From contig NZ_JAFBCX010000004.1 of the NCBI RefSeq assembly GCF_016907955.1, positions 62,001 through 126,000 of the forward strand: a DNA stretch of 64,000 bases. The letters are read 5' to 3'. The stretch is from Lentzea nigeriaca. GTDB lineage: Bacteria; Actinomycetota; Actinomycetes; Mycobacteriales; Pseudonocardiaceae. The position numbers and the translations under genes were made by a program. The notes below the pieces were generated by a model that saw only the letters and a program-made list of their open reading frames with translations, made no database searches and had not been told where the DNA came from. Shown here piece by piece: positions 24,303 to 33,101 of this stretch. Every line of letters starts with the position of its first letter. Positions within the stretch are counted from its first letter, which is position 1.

Positions 24303-25909
24303 CGGAACCGCCAGGCCTGGGCCGCGGAACCGTTGCAGGTCCAGATGTTCAGGCGCGTGCCGGGAGTCGTCGACGCACCGGGATCGTCCAGGCACAGCCC
24401 CGACTGCGGGTTCTGCACCGAACCGTCGGACCGCACGCGCCACTGTTGCGCGCCGGTGCCGTTGCACTCCCACAGTTGGACGATGGTGCCGTTGGTGGTG
24501 CCACTGTTGTTGACGTCGAGGCACTTGCCGGAGATGGCGATGGTGCCGTCGGCGATGACGCGCCACTTCTGGGCGTAGGAGTTGTTGCACGTCCAGATCT
24601 GCACCGGGTTGCCGTTGGCGGTGCCGCCGGCGCTGTTGTCCAGGCAGAGACCGGGTGTTGCCTTGAGCTCCACGGAGCCCGCGCCGGACGGGCGGCGTTC
24701 GGCCGGGAGCGTCGGCGTGTTCAGGTGGTAGAAGTCGACGGCCAGGTAGTTCGGGGTCTTGCGGGCCGCGGGCTCGCAGAAGCGCTGTGCTCGGTTGACG
24801 GCTTTCGAGTTGTCGGTGGCGACGGTGCCCTCGATCGGGACGTCGCGGAAGTGGTTCATCACGAAGAGCGGCCGGAAGTTCGGTTCCTCGGCGGTGAGCG
24901 GCTTGCTCCAGCGGGAGTAGCAGGACCAGTCGGACGTGCCGGCGCCCGAGCCCATCGACCAGTAGTTCTCGACGGTCCAGTCGCGCTGGTAGAGGACGCC
25001 CGAGTTCTCGCGGCCGTCGGCGCTGTGGTCGGTGAAGATGAGCAGACGCTTGCCACTCGCCCTCATCTGCGACAACGTCGGCCAGCCGTTCTCGCGGACG
25101 CCCTCGGCGCGGAACAGCACGTCGTTCAGGCCGTTGACGCGGGCCAGTTCGGAGCGCAGCACGTCGGCCGAGACGTAGTCCTCCAGGAAGACCGTCACGA
25201 TCTCGGCCGGGCGGGACTTCAGGAAGTCGACGATGCGCTGGAGGTCGACGTTGAGCGCCACGGGCTTGCTGACGAGGGTGCAGCTGTTGTGGCAGAGGAT
25301 TGCGCCGTCCGAGGTCTGGTGGATGTCGAACATGAAGCCGCGGACGCCGTCGTTCAGCTGCTGCACGATGCCGTGCGACTGGTTCGGGGCGATGTTGCCG
25401 AAGGTGAAGCCACCGTCGACGCCGTTCGCGTAGGCGTTGTGGGCGGTCAGGAACGTCACCTCGTCCAGGCGCGGGTCGTTCTGCGGTTGCACCCGGACGG
25501 GGTTGACCGGGGTGAGGAACCACCTGTCGTCGCCCGTGCCGACGCGGACCTGGTCGGTGCCGGACGCGATCAGGTAGCGGTCGGCGCCGGGGTCCTTGAA
25601 GCGGTATCCGTCCTGGTCGTCCAGGATCGCGGTCCACTGGGCGTCCGGGCTGGAGCAGCTGACCATCTGGGCGGTGTCGCCGGATCGGCCGAGGCACTGG
25701 CCGCCCTCGGAGAGGGTGCTGCCGTTCCAGGTGAACTGCTGGTGGTCCTCGTTGCCCCTGGGGCGGTGCTGGACCACGGACGAGCCGGCGACGGCCGCGT
25801 TCTGGCCGGTCACGGCGCTTTGCAGGTAGTACGAGCCGTTGGGTGCCGCGGCAGCGTCGACGGGGACGAGCAGCAGCGACAACAGCGCGAGTGCAGGGAT
25901 GATGCGCAT
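24299..25909 (-). CDS. Secreted PI-PLC-like enzyme with ricin-type lectin domain
   Basis: A 536-residue exported protein from the ATG at 25909. The signal peptide is MRIIPALALLSLLLVPVDAA. Residues about 22-150 contain Gln-Trp/Gln-Phe-type turns (HQQFTW, DAQWT) and may be a beta-trefoil. The central region (about 160-370) is a PI-PLC X-like barrel: FLTAHNAY holds a likely catalytic His, MFDIHQTSDGAILCHNSCTL the second, and VTVFLEDYV follows. The C-terminal 130 residues form a RICIN beta-trefoil with three QxW motifs (QKWRV, QQWRV, QAWRF). It probably cleaves phosphoinositide-like or glycolipid head groups, with carbohydrate binding. It is monocistronic. Confidence 0.87.
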   Translation of the reverse strand: MRIIPALALLSLLLVPVDAAAAPNGSYYLQSAVTGQNAAVAGSSVVQHRPRGNEDHQQFTWNGSTLSEGGQCLGRSGDTAQMVSCSSPDAQWTAILDDQDGYRFKDPGADRYLIASGTDQVRVGTGDDRWFLTPVNPVRVQPQNDPRLDEVTFLTAHNAYANGVDGGFTFGNIAPNQSHGIVQQLNDGVRGFMFDIHQTSDGAILCHNSCTLVSKPVALNVDLQRIVDFLKSRPAEIVTVFLEDYVSADVLRSELARVNGLNDVLFRAEGVRENGWPTLSQMRASGKRLLIFTDHSADGRENSGVLYQRDWTVENYWSMGSGAGTSDWSCYSRWSKPLTAEEPNFRPLFVMNHFRDVPIEGTVATDNSKAVNRAQRFCEPAARKTPNYLAVDFYHLNTPTLPAERRPSGAGSVELKATPGLCLDNSAGGTANGNPVQIWTCNNSYAQKWRVIADGTIAISGKCLDVNNSGTTNGTIVQLWECNGTGAQQWRVRSDGSVQNPQSGLCLDDPGASTTPGTRLNIWTCNGSAAQAWRFR

Positions 25910-26050
25910 GGGGTGAAGGCTCACGGATGGACGTGAACGTGAAAAGACTTCACACCGAAATCCGTCCGAACCGAGACATCTGTGGGCTGGGCCACAAAAA
26001 CCGATGCAGCGGATGGCGGCAGCGGGGGGTTTCCCTAGCCGTGACCGACC

Positions 26051-26578
26051 ATGGACAACGAAGGGGGCGGCGTGGGGTTCGACCAGTTCGTCGCTGAGCG
26101 GCTCGACCGGCTGCTGAGGTATGCCACGGCGATCGCCTGCGACAAACATCTGGCGCAGGACATCGTGCAGGACGTGCTCATGCGCGCGCAGAACAAGTGG
26201 GATCGCATCGGAGCGATGGATGCTCCCTATCTCTACGTGAAGCGCATGGTGACCAACGACTACCTGTCGTGGCGTCGCCGCAGGGCCGCGCGGGAGGTCG
26301 CCGTGGAACGCGGTGAGCTCGCCAAGCACGTGCCGTCGATGGCTGACCCTGCTGACGCGCACGCCGAACGGGAGGCCATGCGCGCACGGATCGCCGTGCT
26401 GCCGCGGAAGCAACGTGCGGCGTTGGTGCTGCGGTTCTACGAGGACTGCTCTGACGCGGAGATCGCTCAGGTGCTCGGCTGCGCGGAATCGACCGTGCGC
26501 AGCCAACTCTCTCGCGCACTGCAGACGTTGCGTGCCCACGAACTCGCCCGGTCCACCACCCTGGGGGTGCACTCATGA
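26051..26578 (+). CDS. SigE-family RNA polymerase sigma factor
   Basis: A 175-residue sigma factor. Region 2 includes RLLRYATAIACDKHLAQDIV and the -10-contacting KWDRIGAMDAPYLYVKRMV; region 4 has LPRKQRAALVLRFYEDCSDA and CAESTVRSQLSRALQTL. Its stop overlaps the following gene (ATGA, 26575-26578). That gene encodes a membrane protein and presumably acts as the anti-sigma partner. A conventional -35/-10 was not identified. Confidence 0.9.
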   Translation: MDNEGGGVGFDQFVAERLDRLLRYATAIACDKHLAQDIVQDVLMRAQNKWDRIGAMDAPYLYVKRMVTNDYLSWRRRRAAREVAVERGELAKHVPSMADPADAHAEREAMRARIAVLPRKQRAALVLRFYEDCSDAEIAQVLGCAESTVRSQLSRALQTLRAHELARSTTLGVHS

Positions 26579-27504
26579 ACGACCTGATCCGCTCGGCCAT
26601 CGCCGCGGAGGCCGAGGAACGCGTCGACTCCCGGATCGTGCTGGCCGAACTGCACAAGGCCAAGAAGCGCCGCAAGCCGCTCGGCCTGATCATCGGCGTG
26701 GCCTCGTTGACGGCGGCCGCAGCCGCCGCGGCCGTCATCATCCCGACGGCGGTCAAGAAGACCGACGCCGCGCCGGCGACACTTCCTCCAGCCCAGGCGG
26801 AGAACGTCCTCCTCATCGGCACCGACGACGTCAACAACACCGATGCGCTCGTGTTCGCGCGCTTCGAACCCGACGGAACGGCCTCGGTCATCTCGCTGCC
26901 GCGGGACATCTACGTGGGGTCGAGCCGCGACAAGATCAACAGCCTGTACCTGGGGGGTCCGCGCAGGCTGACCGAGGAGATCCAGCACCTGACCGGTGCG
27001 AAGGTCGACCACTTCGCCGCGATCAAGATGTCCGAGTTCGGCAGGATCGCCACTGCCGTTGGCGGTGTCGAGGTGTGCCTGAACGCGGCAGTGAAGGAGC
27101 GATACAGCGGCGTCGACCTGCCCGCAGGCAGGCAGACGATCTCCGGCGACCAGGCGCTCGGGTTCCTGCGGCAGCGGATGGGCCTGCCCAACGGCGACCT
27201 GGATCGGACGAAGCGGCACCAGGCGTTCCTGTCCGGGCTCGCGGCGAAGATCACCAAGGACAACGCGGCGGCGCTCGCCCGCGCGGTCAGCGGGTCGATC
27301 CAGGTCGACGAGGGCTGGGACGTCCTGGCGTTCGCGGCGCGGTTCCAGGGGCCGGTGAAGATCAGGACCGCGACGTTGCCGGTCGGCGAGACGATCAAGC
27401 GAGACGGCGTGTTCGGGTTCGCACCGGATCCGGCCCAGGCGAAGCAGTTCGTCGAGGACCAGTTCGGCGGCAAGGGAACCGAACAGAACGGGTGTGTGAA
27501 CTGA
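26575..27504 (+). CDS. LCP-domain membrane protein, probable sigma partner
   Basis: A 309-residue protein with a short cytosolic N-terminus (about 40 residues, MNDLIRSAIAAEAEERVDSR), one membrane span (PLGLIIGVASLTAAAAAAAV), and an extracellular LytR-CpsA-Psr (LCP) domain. The LCP core is complete: ENVLLIGTDDVNNTDALVFA, VISLPRDIYV, the Asp/Arg pair, GGVEVCLNAAVKE, and the LDRTKRHQAFL arginine block. LCP enzymes attach glycopolymers to peptidoglycan. The ATGA overlap with the sigma gene and the anti-sigma-like topology suggest the cytosolic tail holds the sigma factor while the LCP domain senses or works on the cell wall. That is an inference. Confidence 0.83.
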   Translation: MNDLIRSAIAAEAEERVDSRIVLAELHKAKKRRKPLGLIIGVASLTAAAAAAAVIIPTAVKKTDAAPATLPPAQAENVLLIGTDDVNNTDALVFARFEPDGTASVISLPRDIYVGSSRDKINSLYLGGPRRLTEEIQHLTGAKVDHFAAIKMSEFGRIATAVGGVEVCLNAAVKERYSGVDLPAGRQTISGDQALGFLRQRMGLPNGDLDRTKRHQAFLSGLAAKITKDNAAALARAVSGSIQVDEGWDVLAFAARFQGPVKIRTATLPVGETIKRDGVFGFAPDPAQAKQFVEDQFGGKGTEQNGCVN

Positions 27505-27578
27505 CGTTCACACCAATGGAGCATCAAGTCGCCCGGACGCGGTGTCGATGACCAACATGTAGCCCGCCGGATGGCCGC

Positions 27579-27584
27579 TACGAT
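27579..27584 (+). promoter_or_regulatory. -10 box of leaderless LAL regulator gene
   Basis: TACGAT, 6 nt (caattc), then the GTG at 27591. No ribosome site. Confidence 0.6.
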
Positions 27585-27590
27585 CAATTC

Positions 27591-30338
27591 GTGCGCGAAC
27601 CACTTGAGCGAGACTCCGAGATCGCGCACATTCGTGAAGCTCTCGACGCAGCGACCCGTGGTGAGGGTCGTGTCGTCGTCATCGAGGGCCGTGCGGGGAT
27701 CGGGAAGACCAGGCTCGTGCACGAGTGCCGTGAGCTGGCCAAAGAACGCGGTTTCGGACGACTGCAGGCTGTCGGCGACGCCCTGGAGAGCGCCATGGCG
27801 TGGGGCGTCGTCCGGCAGCTGGTCGAACGGTCGGTGTCGCGGTACTCCGGCGAGACCCGCGAGAAGATCCTCGCCGGGCCGTCGGGGGCGGCGCTCAAGG
27901 CCCTGGACGACGCGGCGCTGGACCCGAGCGAGGCCGAGCTGGCCCGCACGTTGCACGCGCTGTGGTGGGTCGCGGTGGACCTCTCCTCCACCCGCCCGCT
28001 GCTGATCACGGTGGACGACGCGCACTGGGCCGACCTGTCGTCGCTGCAGTTCCTCGTCTACCTGTCCCGCCGGATCGCCGACCTGCCGATCGCGCTGGTG
28101 GTCGCGACCCGTCCACCTGCGGACAACTTCGGGCCGCTCGCGGCGCTCAGCGTGTCGGCGGAGCGGCTGCTTCCCCGGCCGCTCACCGAGGACGCCCTCG
28201 GTGAGCTGGTGGGCGGCCACCCCGAGGTGATCAAGGCCCTGCACGCGGCCGGCGGCGGCAACCCGTTCCTGTCGGGGGTGCTGGTCGACGAGCTCGCTGC
28301 CCTCGGGCTGCCGCTGGACGACGCGGAGACCGCCGCGAAGATCGGCGGGCTCGGGCCCAGCACGGTCTTCCGCGCCACGCTCGGCCGGTTGCCGGCGGAC
28401 GCCGTGGCGCTCGCGGGTGCGATCGCGGTCCTCGGGTCGCACGCCGATCCGTGGCAAGCTGCGGCGCTCGCGAACGTCGACGACCTGCCCGCCGCGGTCG
28501 AGTCGCTCGTGGCGGCCAACGTGATCGTCACCGGGGAGCACCTGGAGTTCGTGCATCCCGTTGTGCGCGAGGCGGTGTTGAACGGCCTCGGGCCGATCGC
28601 GCGCGCATCACTGCACGCGCGCGCCGCGAAAACATTGCAGGAAGCCCACGCTCCGGCCGATCGGGTGGCGGCGCACCTCGTCCACGCTCCTAAAGGGACA
28701 CTGCCCAACGCCGCCGACGTGTTGCGCAAGGCCGCGGCCACGTTGCTGTCCGCCGGTGATCCGCAGACCGCCGCCGCCCACCTGGCACGGGCGGTGGACG
28801 AACGTCCGGACGACGCCGCGCTGCGAGCGGAGCTGGGGCGGGCGTTGCTGCGCACCGGCGACGCGGTGAACGCGCACAGGCACCTGAAAGCGGCCGCGAC
28901 CGGACTGCCGGACGCCGAACTCGTGGCGGCCGCAGCGTCCGCCACGGCCGCGATCGAGGGACCCGCCGCCGCGATCGAGGAGCTGACCGACGCCATCGCG
29001 GCACGCCCGGACGGCGAGTCACGGCTGCACCTCGAGGCCCGGCTGGCGGTGTTCCGCTCGTTCCTTCCTGATCAACGCCAGGTCGCGTCGGCCCACCTCA
29101 GCGGCTACTCGAACCTCGCGGGCGGCACACCGGACGAACGCACGCTGCTCGGCCTTCTCGCGCAGATGGGGCGCTACGAGGTGTGGCCACACGACGTGGT
29201 GGCGGCGACAGCGACCCGTGCGTTGGCCAACGGCGCGTACCTCGACGACGCGACGGGCAGCACGGACGCGATGGTGGCGTGGCTGGTGGCGCTGCTCGCG
29301 CTGATGGCCGCCGACGGCGTGGACGTCGCACGGCGGGAGATCGAGCGGGCCCGGCTGAAGGTCAGGGCACACGGCTCGCCGGTCGAGTTCGCGATGGTCA
29401 CCAACGCGTCGCAGTTCCTGAACTGGCGCTGCGGCAACATGCAGGCGGTCGAGGCCGAGGCGGAGGGCGCGCTCGCGGCCATCGCCCAGGAAGACCCGGT
29501 GTCGCAGGTGATCGGGCTCAGGGCCACCTCGACGCACTTCGCTGCCTACGCCGCGCTGGAACGCGGTGACGTTGAAGCCGCACAGTCCCTGATGGACGCG
29601 TTCGACCTCGCCGACGCTCCCCCGATGATGCCGACGATCTGGCTGCACGAGGTGCGCGGCCTCATCGCGCTGGCCCGTGGCGACGCGGCCGGTGCCCTGG
29701 ACGAGGCGTACCGGCAGCGCGACGCGATGGCGGCTGTGCAGGTGGATCCACCGACGATCCCGTGGCGCGGGGTGGCCGTGCGGGCGTTGCTGCAGCTCGG
29801 TGAGCCCGCCGCGGAACTGGCCTCCGAACAGCTGGGCGTGGCGCGGAAGTGGGGTGCGGCGACCGAGGTCGGCGCTGCCCTGCGGCTGCTCGCACACGCG
29901 GCGAGCGAGTCGCGGCTGGAGCTGCTGACCGAGTCGGTGTCCGTGCTGGAGGGTTCGCCGTCACGGCTGGAGCTCGCCCGATCGCTGGTCGACCTCGGCG
30001 AGGCGCTGCGCGTGGCACGACGGCGTTCGGACGCGCGGGAACAGCTGCACCGGGCGATCGATCTGGCTTCGGCGTGCGGCTCCGTCGTGCTGCGCACGCG
30101 GGCCGTCGAGGCGTTGGAGGCGCTCGGCGACCGGCCGCGCAGGCAGGTCGTCGTGGGTGCGGAGGCGCTGACGGCGTCCGAGCGCCGGGTGGCCGACCTG
30201 GCGGCGGCGGGCAGGGCGAACAGGGAGATCGCGCAGGAGCTGTTCGTGACGCCGAAGACCGTCGAGAACCACCTCGGCCGGATCTACACGAAGCTCGGAA
30301 TCGCAGGTCGCAGGGACCTCGCCCGCGTTCTCGCCTGA
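27591..30338 (+). CDS. LAL-type ATPase regulator with LuxR HTH
   Basis: A 915-residue regulator of the large ATP-binding LuxR class. An N-terminal AAA ATPase has Walker A GRAGIGKTR (about 35-43) and Walker B LLITVDDAHWAD (about 140). A long helical middle region (about 350-840) of TPR-like repeats follows, and a C-terminal LuxR HTH (LTASERRVADLAAAGRANRE, LFVTPKTVENHLGRIYTKLG). LALs often control secondary metabolism or sugar-responsive genes. It starts at a leaderless GTG and has no coupled partner. A strong hairpin ends its transcript region at 30377. Confidence 0.93.
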   Translation: MREPLERDSEIAHIREALDAATRGEGRVVVIEGRAGIGKTRLVHECRELAKERGFGRLQAVGDALESAMAWGVVRQLVERSVSRYSGETREKILAGPSGAALKALDDAALDPSEAELARTLHALWWVAVDLSSTRPLLITVDDAHWADLSSLQFLVYLSRRIADLPIALVVATRPPADNFGPLAALSVSAERLLPRPLTEDALGELVGGHPEVIKALHAAGGGNPFLSGVLVDELAALGLPLDDAETAAKIGGLGPSTVFRATLGRLPADAVALAGAIAVLGSHADPWQAAALANVDDLPAAVESLVAANVIVTGEHLEFVHPVVREAVLNGLGPIARASLHARAAKTLQEAHAPADRVAAHLVHAPKGTLPNAADVLRKAAATLLSAGDPQTAAAHLARAVDERPDDAALRAELGRALLRTGDAVNAHRHLKAAATGLPDAELVAAAASATAAIEGPAAAIEELTDAIAARPDGESRLHLEARLAVFRSFLPDQRQVASAHLSGYSNLAGGTPDERTLLGLLAQMGRYEVWPHDVVAATATRALANGAYLDDATGSTDAMVAWLVALLALMAADGVDVARREIERARLKVRAHGSPVEFAMVTNASQFLNWRCGNMQAVEAEAEGALAAIAQEDPVSQVIGLRATSTHFAAYAALERGDVEAAQSLMDAFDLADAPPMMPTIWLHEVRGLIALARGDAAGALDEAYRQRDAMAAVQVDPPTIPWRGVAVRALLQLGEPAAELASEQLGVARKWGAATEVGAALRLLAHAASESRLELLTESVSVLEGSPSRLELARSLVDLGEALRVARRRSDAREQLHRAIDLASACGSVVLRTRAVEALEALGDRPRRQVVVGAEALTASERRVADLAAAGRANREIAQELFVTPKTVENHLGRIYTKLGIAGRRDLARVLA

Positions 30339-30376
30339 GACGGAGTGCCGTGGGGCCTGGCACCTGATCCGCGATG

Positions 30377-30415
30377 AAGGGAACCTTCATCCACGAGGTG
30401 GATGAAGGTTCCCTT
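30377..30415. terminator. Perfect 16-bp hairpin downstream of LAL gene
   Basis: aagggaaccttcatcc (30377-30392) and its exact complement (30400-30415) enclose a 7-nt loop (acgaggt). It lies 39 bp after the LAL stop and 7 bp before the -10 box of the next gene. It may act as a terminator, an operator for the adjacent TetR, or both. Confidence 0.7.
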
Positions 30416-30421
30416 TGTCCA

Positions 30422-30427
30422 TAACCT
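30422..30427 (+). promoter_or_regulatory. -10 box of leaderless TetR gene
   Basis: TAACCT, 7 nt (gatcggc), then the ATG at 30435. Any -35 would fall inside the right arm of the adjacent palindrome. Confidence 0.6.
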
Positions 30428-30434
30428 GATCGGC

Positions 30435-30956
30435 ATGGCCAGCCGCGATCGCGAGCAGACCCGTCGCAGGTTGCTGGACGCCGCGTTCGTGGAGTTCGCG
30501 GCCTACGGAATCGCCGGCGCGCGGATGGAACGCATCGCCCGCATCGCCGGGTGTTCCGCGGGCCTCGCCTACACCTACTACGGCGGCAAGGAAGAGCTGT
30601 TCGACGCCGTGCAGTCCGAGGTGGTGGACGCGGCGTTCGTGGAGTTCGACGCCGCGGACCTGCCGGGGTACGCGGCCCGGTTGTACGACCGGCAGCACGA
30701 GCACCCGGAGTTCGCACGTCTCGCGACCTGGCGCCGGCTGGAGCGGCCAGGGCGGATCAGCCGGACAGCCGAGATCGAGGCGATCCGGGAGGCGCAGGCG
30801 GCGGGGCTGGTGTCCACGCGGTTCTCCGCCGAGCAAATGTTGGTGCTCGTGCTCGCCATCGCTTCGATGTGGTCGAACGCGCCCGCGGACAGTTCGGATC
30901 ACGTGGTGCGGCGGCAGACCGTGGAGGAGGCGGTGCGGCGGCTGGTGGAGCCGTAG
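30435..30956 (+). CDS. TetR-family regulator
   Basis: A 173-residue regulator from ATG 30435. An upstream in-frame start at 30402 lies within the hairpin and is unlikely. The HTH is typical: REQTRRRLLDAAFVEFAAYG, MERIARIAGCSAGLAYTYYG, GKEELFDAVQ. The C-terminal helical domain (residues 60-173) ends RQTVEEAVRRLVEP. It lies tail to tail with the next gene, 1 bp between stops. The palindrome overlapping its promoter is a natural autoregulatory site. Confidence 0.92.
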   Translation: MASRDREQTRRRLLDAAFVEFAAYGIAGARMERIARIAGCSAGLAYTYYGGKEELFDAVQSEVVDAAFVEFDAADLPGYAARLYDRQHEHPEFARLATWRRLERPGRISRTAEIEAIREAQAAGLVSTRFSAEQMLVLVLAIASMWSNAPADSSDHVVRRQTVEEAVRRLVEP

Positions 30957-30957
30957 G

Positions 30958-31578
30958 TCAGTCGGTGTCGGTCATGCAGAGGACCGTGAGTTCGGCGTTC
31001 GCGAAGTCGGTCAGCACCAGGGTGTGGTCCCAGGCGATGTCGTGGAACCACGGAGTCCACGCCGCCGTGCTGATGTCCACCCGGAAGTCCGCGAACCGGT
31101 TCTGCGTCAACGCCTCGACGGCGGCTGTGGCAAGCGCCTTCGCCTCACCGGCCGAGCCCTTGTACCTCTCGTAGGCGCCACCCTGGACGATCAGACCGGC
31201 CAGCACGCCGTCCAGGCACAACGACCCCGCCCACTGCTGCTCGAACCCGAGAGCTTCGGTGAGCGGAGCCGGGATCTGCAGCTCGCTCAGTCCGTTCCGG
31301 ACCGCCTGGTCGTCGAAGAAGACGCGGAAGAGGTTGTAGTCCTCCACCCGGTTGCGAGACATGAACCAGGCCACGGTGTCCGAGTACTCGACCGCCCGCC
31401 ACCGGCCGATCAGGTACCCGCCGTTGACGTGTGTCGCGGTGACCTGCTCGAGGTACCGGTCCAGCGCGGAATCCGCCACCGCGACCTGAGACCAGGTGAT
31501 GGTCTTCTGCGAGGCGATGAGCTCCACGAGGCCGGGGTGGCCGACGTCGGAGTTGATCGCGTTCCAGGGGCGTGGCAT
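30958..31578 (-). CDS. Hypothetical protein of 206 residues
   Basis: A soluble protein beginning MPRPWNAINSDVGHPGLVEL. There is no signal peptide. Aromatic-rich strands (WRAVEYSDTVAWFMSRNRVE, PWFHDIAWDHTLVLTDF) suggest an alpha/beta fold. I do not recognise a family. The promoter looks leaderless, with CAGACT (31585-31590) 6 nt before the ATG. Third-position GC and the tail-to-tail arrangement with the TetR gene support it as a real gene. Confidence 0.65.
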   Translation of the reverse strand: MPRPWNAINSDVGHPGLVELIASQKTITWSQVAVADSALDRYLEQVTATHVNGGYLIGRWRAVEYSDTVAWFMSRNRVEDYNLFRVFFDDQAVRNGLSELQIPAPLTEALGFEQQWAGSLCLDGVLAGLIVQGGAYERYKGSAGEAKALATAAVEALTQNRFADFRVDISTAAWTPWFHDIAWDHTLVLTDFANAELTVLCMTDTD

Positions 31579-31618
31579 GGCGGGAGTCTGACAGCCGGAG
31601 CATCCCCGCGCATGTGGT

Positions 31619-31624
31619 TAACCT
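31619..31624 (+). promoter_or_regulatory. -10 box of leaderless GT1 gene
   Basis: TAACCT, 6 nt (gggtct), then the ATG at 31631. Confidence 0.6.
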
Positions 31625-31630
31625 GGGTCT

Positions 31631-32710
31631 ATGCGTGTTCTCGTGGTTGCCGCGCCGTTGCTCGGTCACGTCTTCCCGTTGATGCCGCTCGCCCTGGCGC
31701 TGCGCGACAACGGGCACGACGTCGTGGTCGCGACCGGCGGCGATGCGCTGCGGGTCGGCGACTCGGGGCTGCCCGTCGAGGACGTGGTTCCCGCGAACGT
31801 CCGCTTCGGACCGATCGCGTTGCGCATCATGGTCGCGCATCCGTTGGTGGCCAAGAGGGAGATGGAGGGCAGCGGCAGGCTGGAATTCGTGTCGCGGATG
31901 TTCGGCACGGTCGGCGACGCCATGACCGGGCCGTTGCGGGCGCTTGCCGCGCGGTGGAAGCCCGACGTCGTGCTGCACGAACCGCTGGCGGTCGCCGGGT
32001 CCGCGCTCGGCGTGCCCTCGATCGTGCACGACGTGTCGGTGTTCGACGGCCTTGAGCTCACCAGAGCGGTGGGTGCGCGGATGAAGGCCGAAGTGCGTTC
32101 TCCCGCAACGGTTCTGCGCACGTCGCCGCGGAGTCTCGCGGAGTTCCCCGGTGGGCAGCCGTTGCGGTTCGTCGCCTACAGCGGTGACGGCGAGGTGCCG
32201 CAGTGGCTCGCCGAACCCGCCGGCAGGCCGCGCATCCTGGTCAGCCGCAGCACGGCGCCCGGTCCTGGCGCGGGCAGGATGATGGCGGCCGTCGTGAAGG
32301 CCGCCGAGCACGTCGACGCCGAGTTCGTGCTGGTGCGGCCGGTACGCGCGGAAGGCTTGCCGGACAACGTGAAGACGGTCGGGTGGGTGCCGATCCCGCG
32401 GGTGCTGCCGTTCTGCGACGGCATCGTGCACCACGGCGGAGCCGGCACGTTGCTCGGTGCCCTCGCGGCCGGGGTGCCGCAGCTCGTCGAGCCAGGGCCT
32501 GGCGACCGGACCACGCACGCGAAGGCCATCACGAGACGCGGGGCCGGGCTCGCGACCGGCCCGAAAGCCGTCACGCCGGAGCTGCTGACGCGGCTGATCG
32601 AGGACTCCGGGCTGCAACGCGCCGCCGCCGAGGTGCGTGACGAAATCGCGGCGATGCCCGCACCTTCGGACATCGCCCGGCAGTGGGACGACCTCGCCCC
32701 GCGGAAGTAG
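31631..32710 (+). CDS. GT1-family glycosyltransferase
   Basis: A 359-residue GT-B enzyme: MRVLVVAAPLLGHVFPLMPL at the N-terminus and a nucleotide-sugar block GIVHHGGAGTLLGALAAGVP followed by PGPGDRTTHAKAI near residue 265. The catalytic His of the N-terminal loop is at position 13. The acceptor half is short for the family, so the aglycone pocket may be small. It is not coupled to a regulator. It is one of three GT1 genes in the window and the only one whose donor-site segment reads GPGD instead of QGAD. Confidence 0.87.
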   Translation: MRVLVVAAPLLGHVFPLMPLALALRDNGHDVVVATGGDALRVGDSGLPVEDVVPANVRFGPIALRIMVAHPLVAKREMEGSGRLEFVSRMFGTVGDAMTGPLRALAARWKPDVVLHEPLAVAGSALGVPSIVHDVSVFDGLELTRAVGARMKAEVRSPATVLRTSPRSLAEFPGGQPLRFVAYSGDGEVPQWLAEPAGRPRILVSRSTAPGPGAGRMMAAVVKAAEHVDAEFVLVRPVRAEGLPDNVKTVGWVPIPRVLPFCDGIVHHGGAGTLLGALAAGVPQLVEPGPGDRTTHAKAITRRGAGLATGPKAVTPELLTRLIEDSGLQRAAAEVRDEIAAMPAPSDIARQWDDLAPRK

Positions 32711-33101
32711 CCAGTAGCGTGCCCAGCTATCTCTTGGGATGTGGCCGGCAGGCAGCCATGCTTCGATCATGAAGATCGCGCTCTCATGGCTGCCAACTGC
32801 ACAGTTGGCAGCAGTTGAGTGATCAGCAAACGTTTGCGCCAGCATTTCTCTACCGCCAACTCGGCAGCGACGTGCATGAGAACGCGACCATCCGGGCTTT
32901 CGGAGACGAGCACCAGACCGCCCAGCCCCCTGCCCGACTCAACGCAGCACAACCAAGCCGCGACGCTCTACTAGTCGTGACCGCCGGCCTTTGCCCCGTC
33001 TTTCGACGGGCAGACGGGTGCATCGCGGCGCCGGCCAGGTGCCCTGCTGAGCGCCGAAAGTCGTGGTGAAGGTTGGCAGTCACGGCGCTAGTGTCGGGTA
33101 G
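32711..33101. other. Non-coding gap with palindromes between two GT1 genes
   Basis: About 390 bp with lower GC than its neighbours and no convincing gene. It contains a 10-bp inverted repeat, ggcagccatg (32751-32760) and catggctgcc (32785-32794), overlapping a second palindrome, TGCCAACTG-ca-CAGTTGGCA (32791-32810). Short frames on both strands (for example 32767-32952 and 32815-33069) lack family features and look decayed or spurious. Confidence 0.5.
33089..33094 (+). promoter_or_regulatory. -10 box of leaderless GT1 gene
   Basis: TAGTGT, 7 nt (cgggtag), then the GTG at 33102. Confidence 0.6.

Noticed and set aside
23190..25697. A leftward frame of about 835 codons covering the methyltransferase and PI-PLC genes.
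   Set aside because: It is a shadow frame: Arg-rich without motifs, while both other frames contain recognised enzymes.
32767..33069. Short frames on both strands in the 32.7-33.1 kb gap.
   Set aside because: They have weak starts, no ribosome sites and no family features, and they overlap palindromes.
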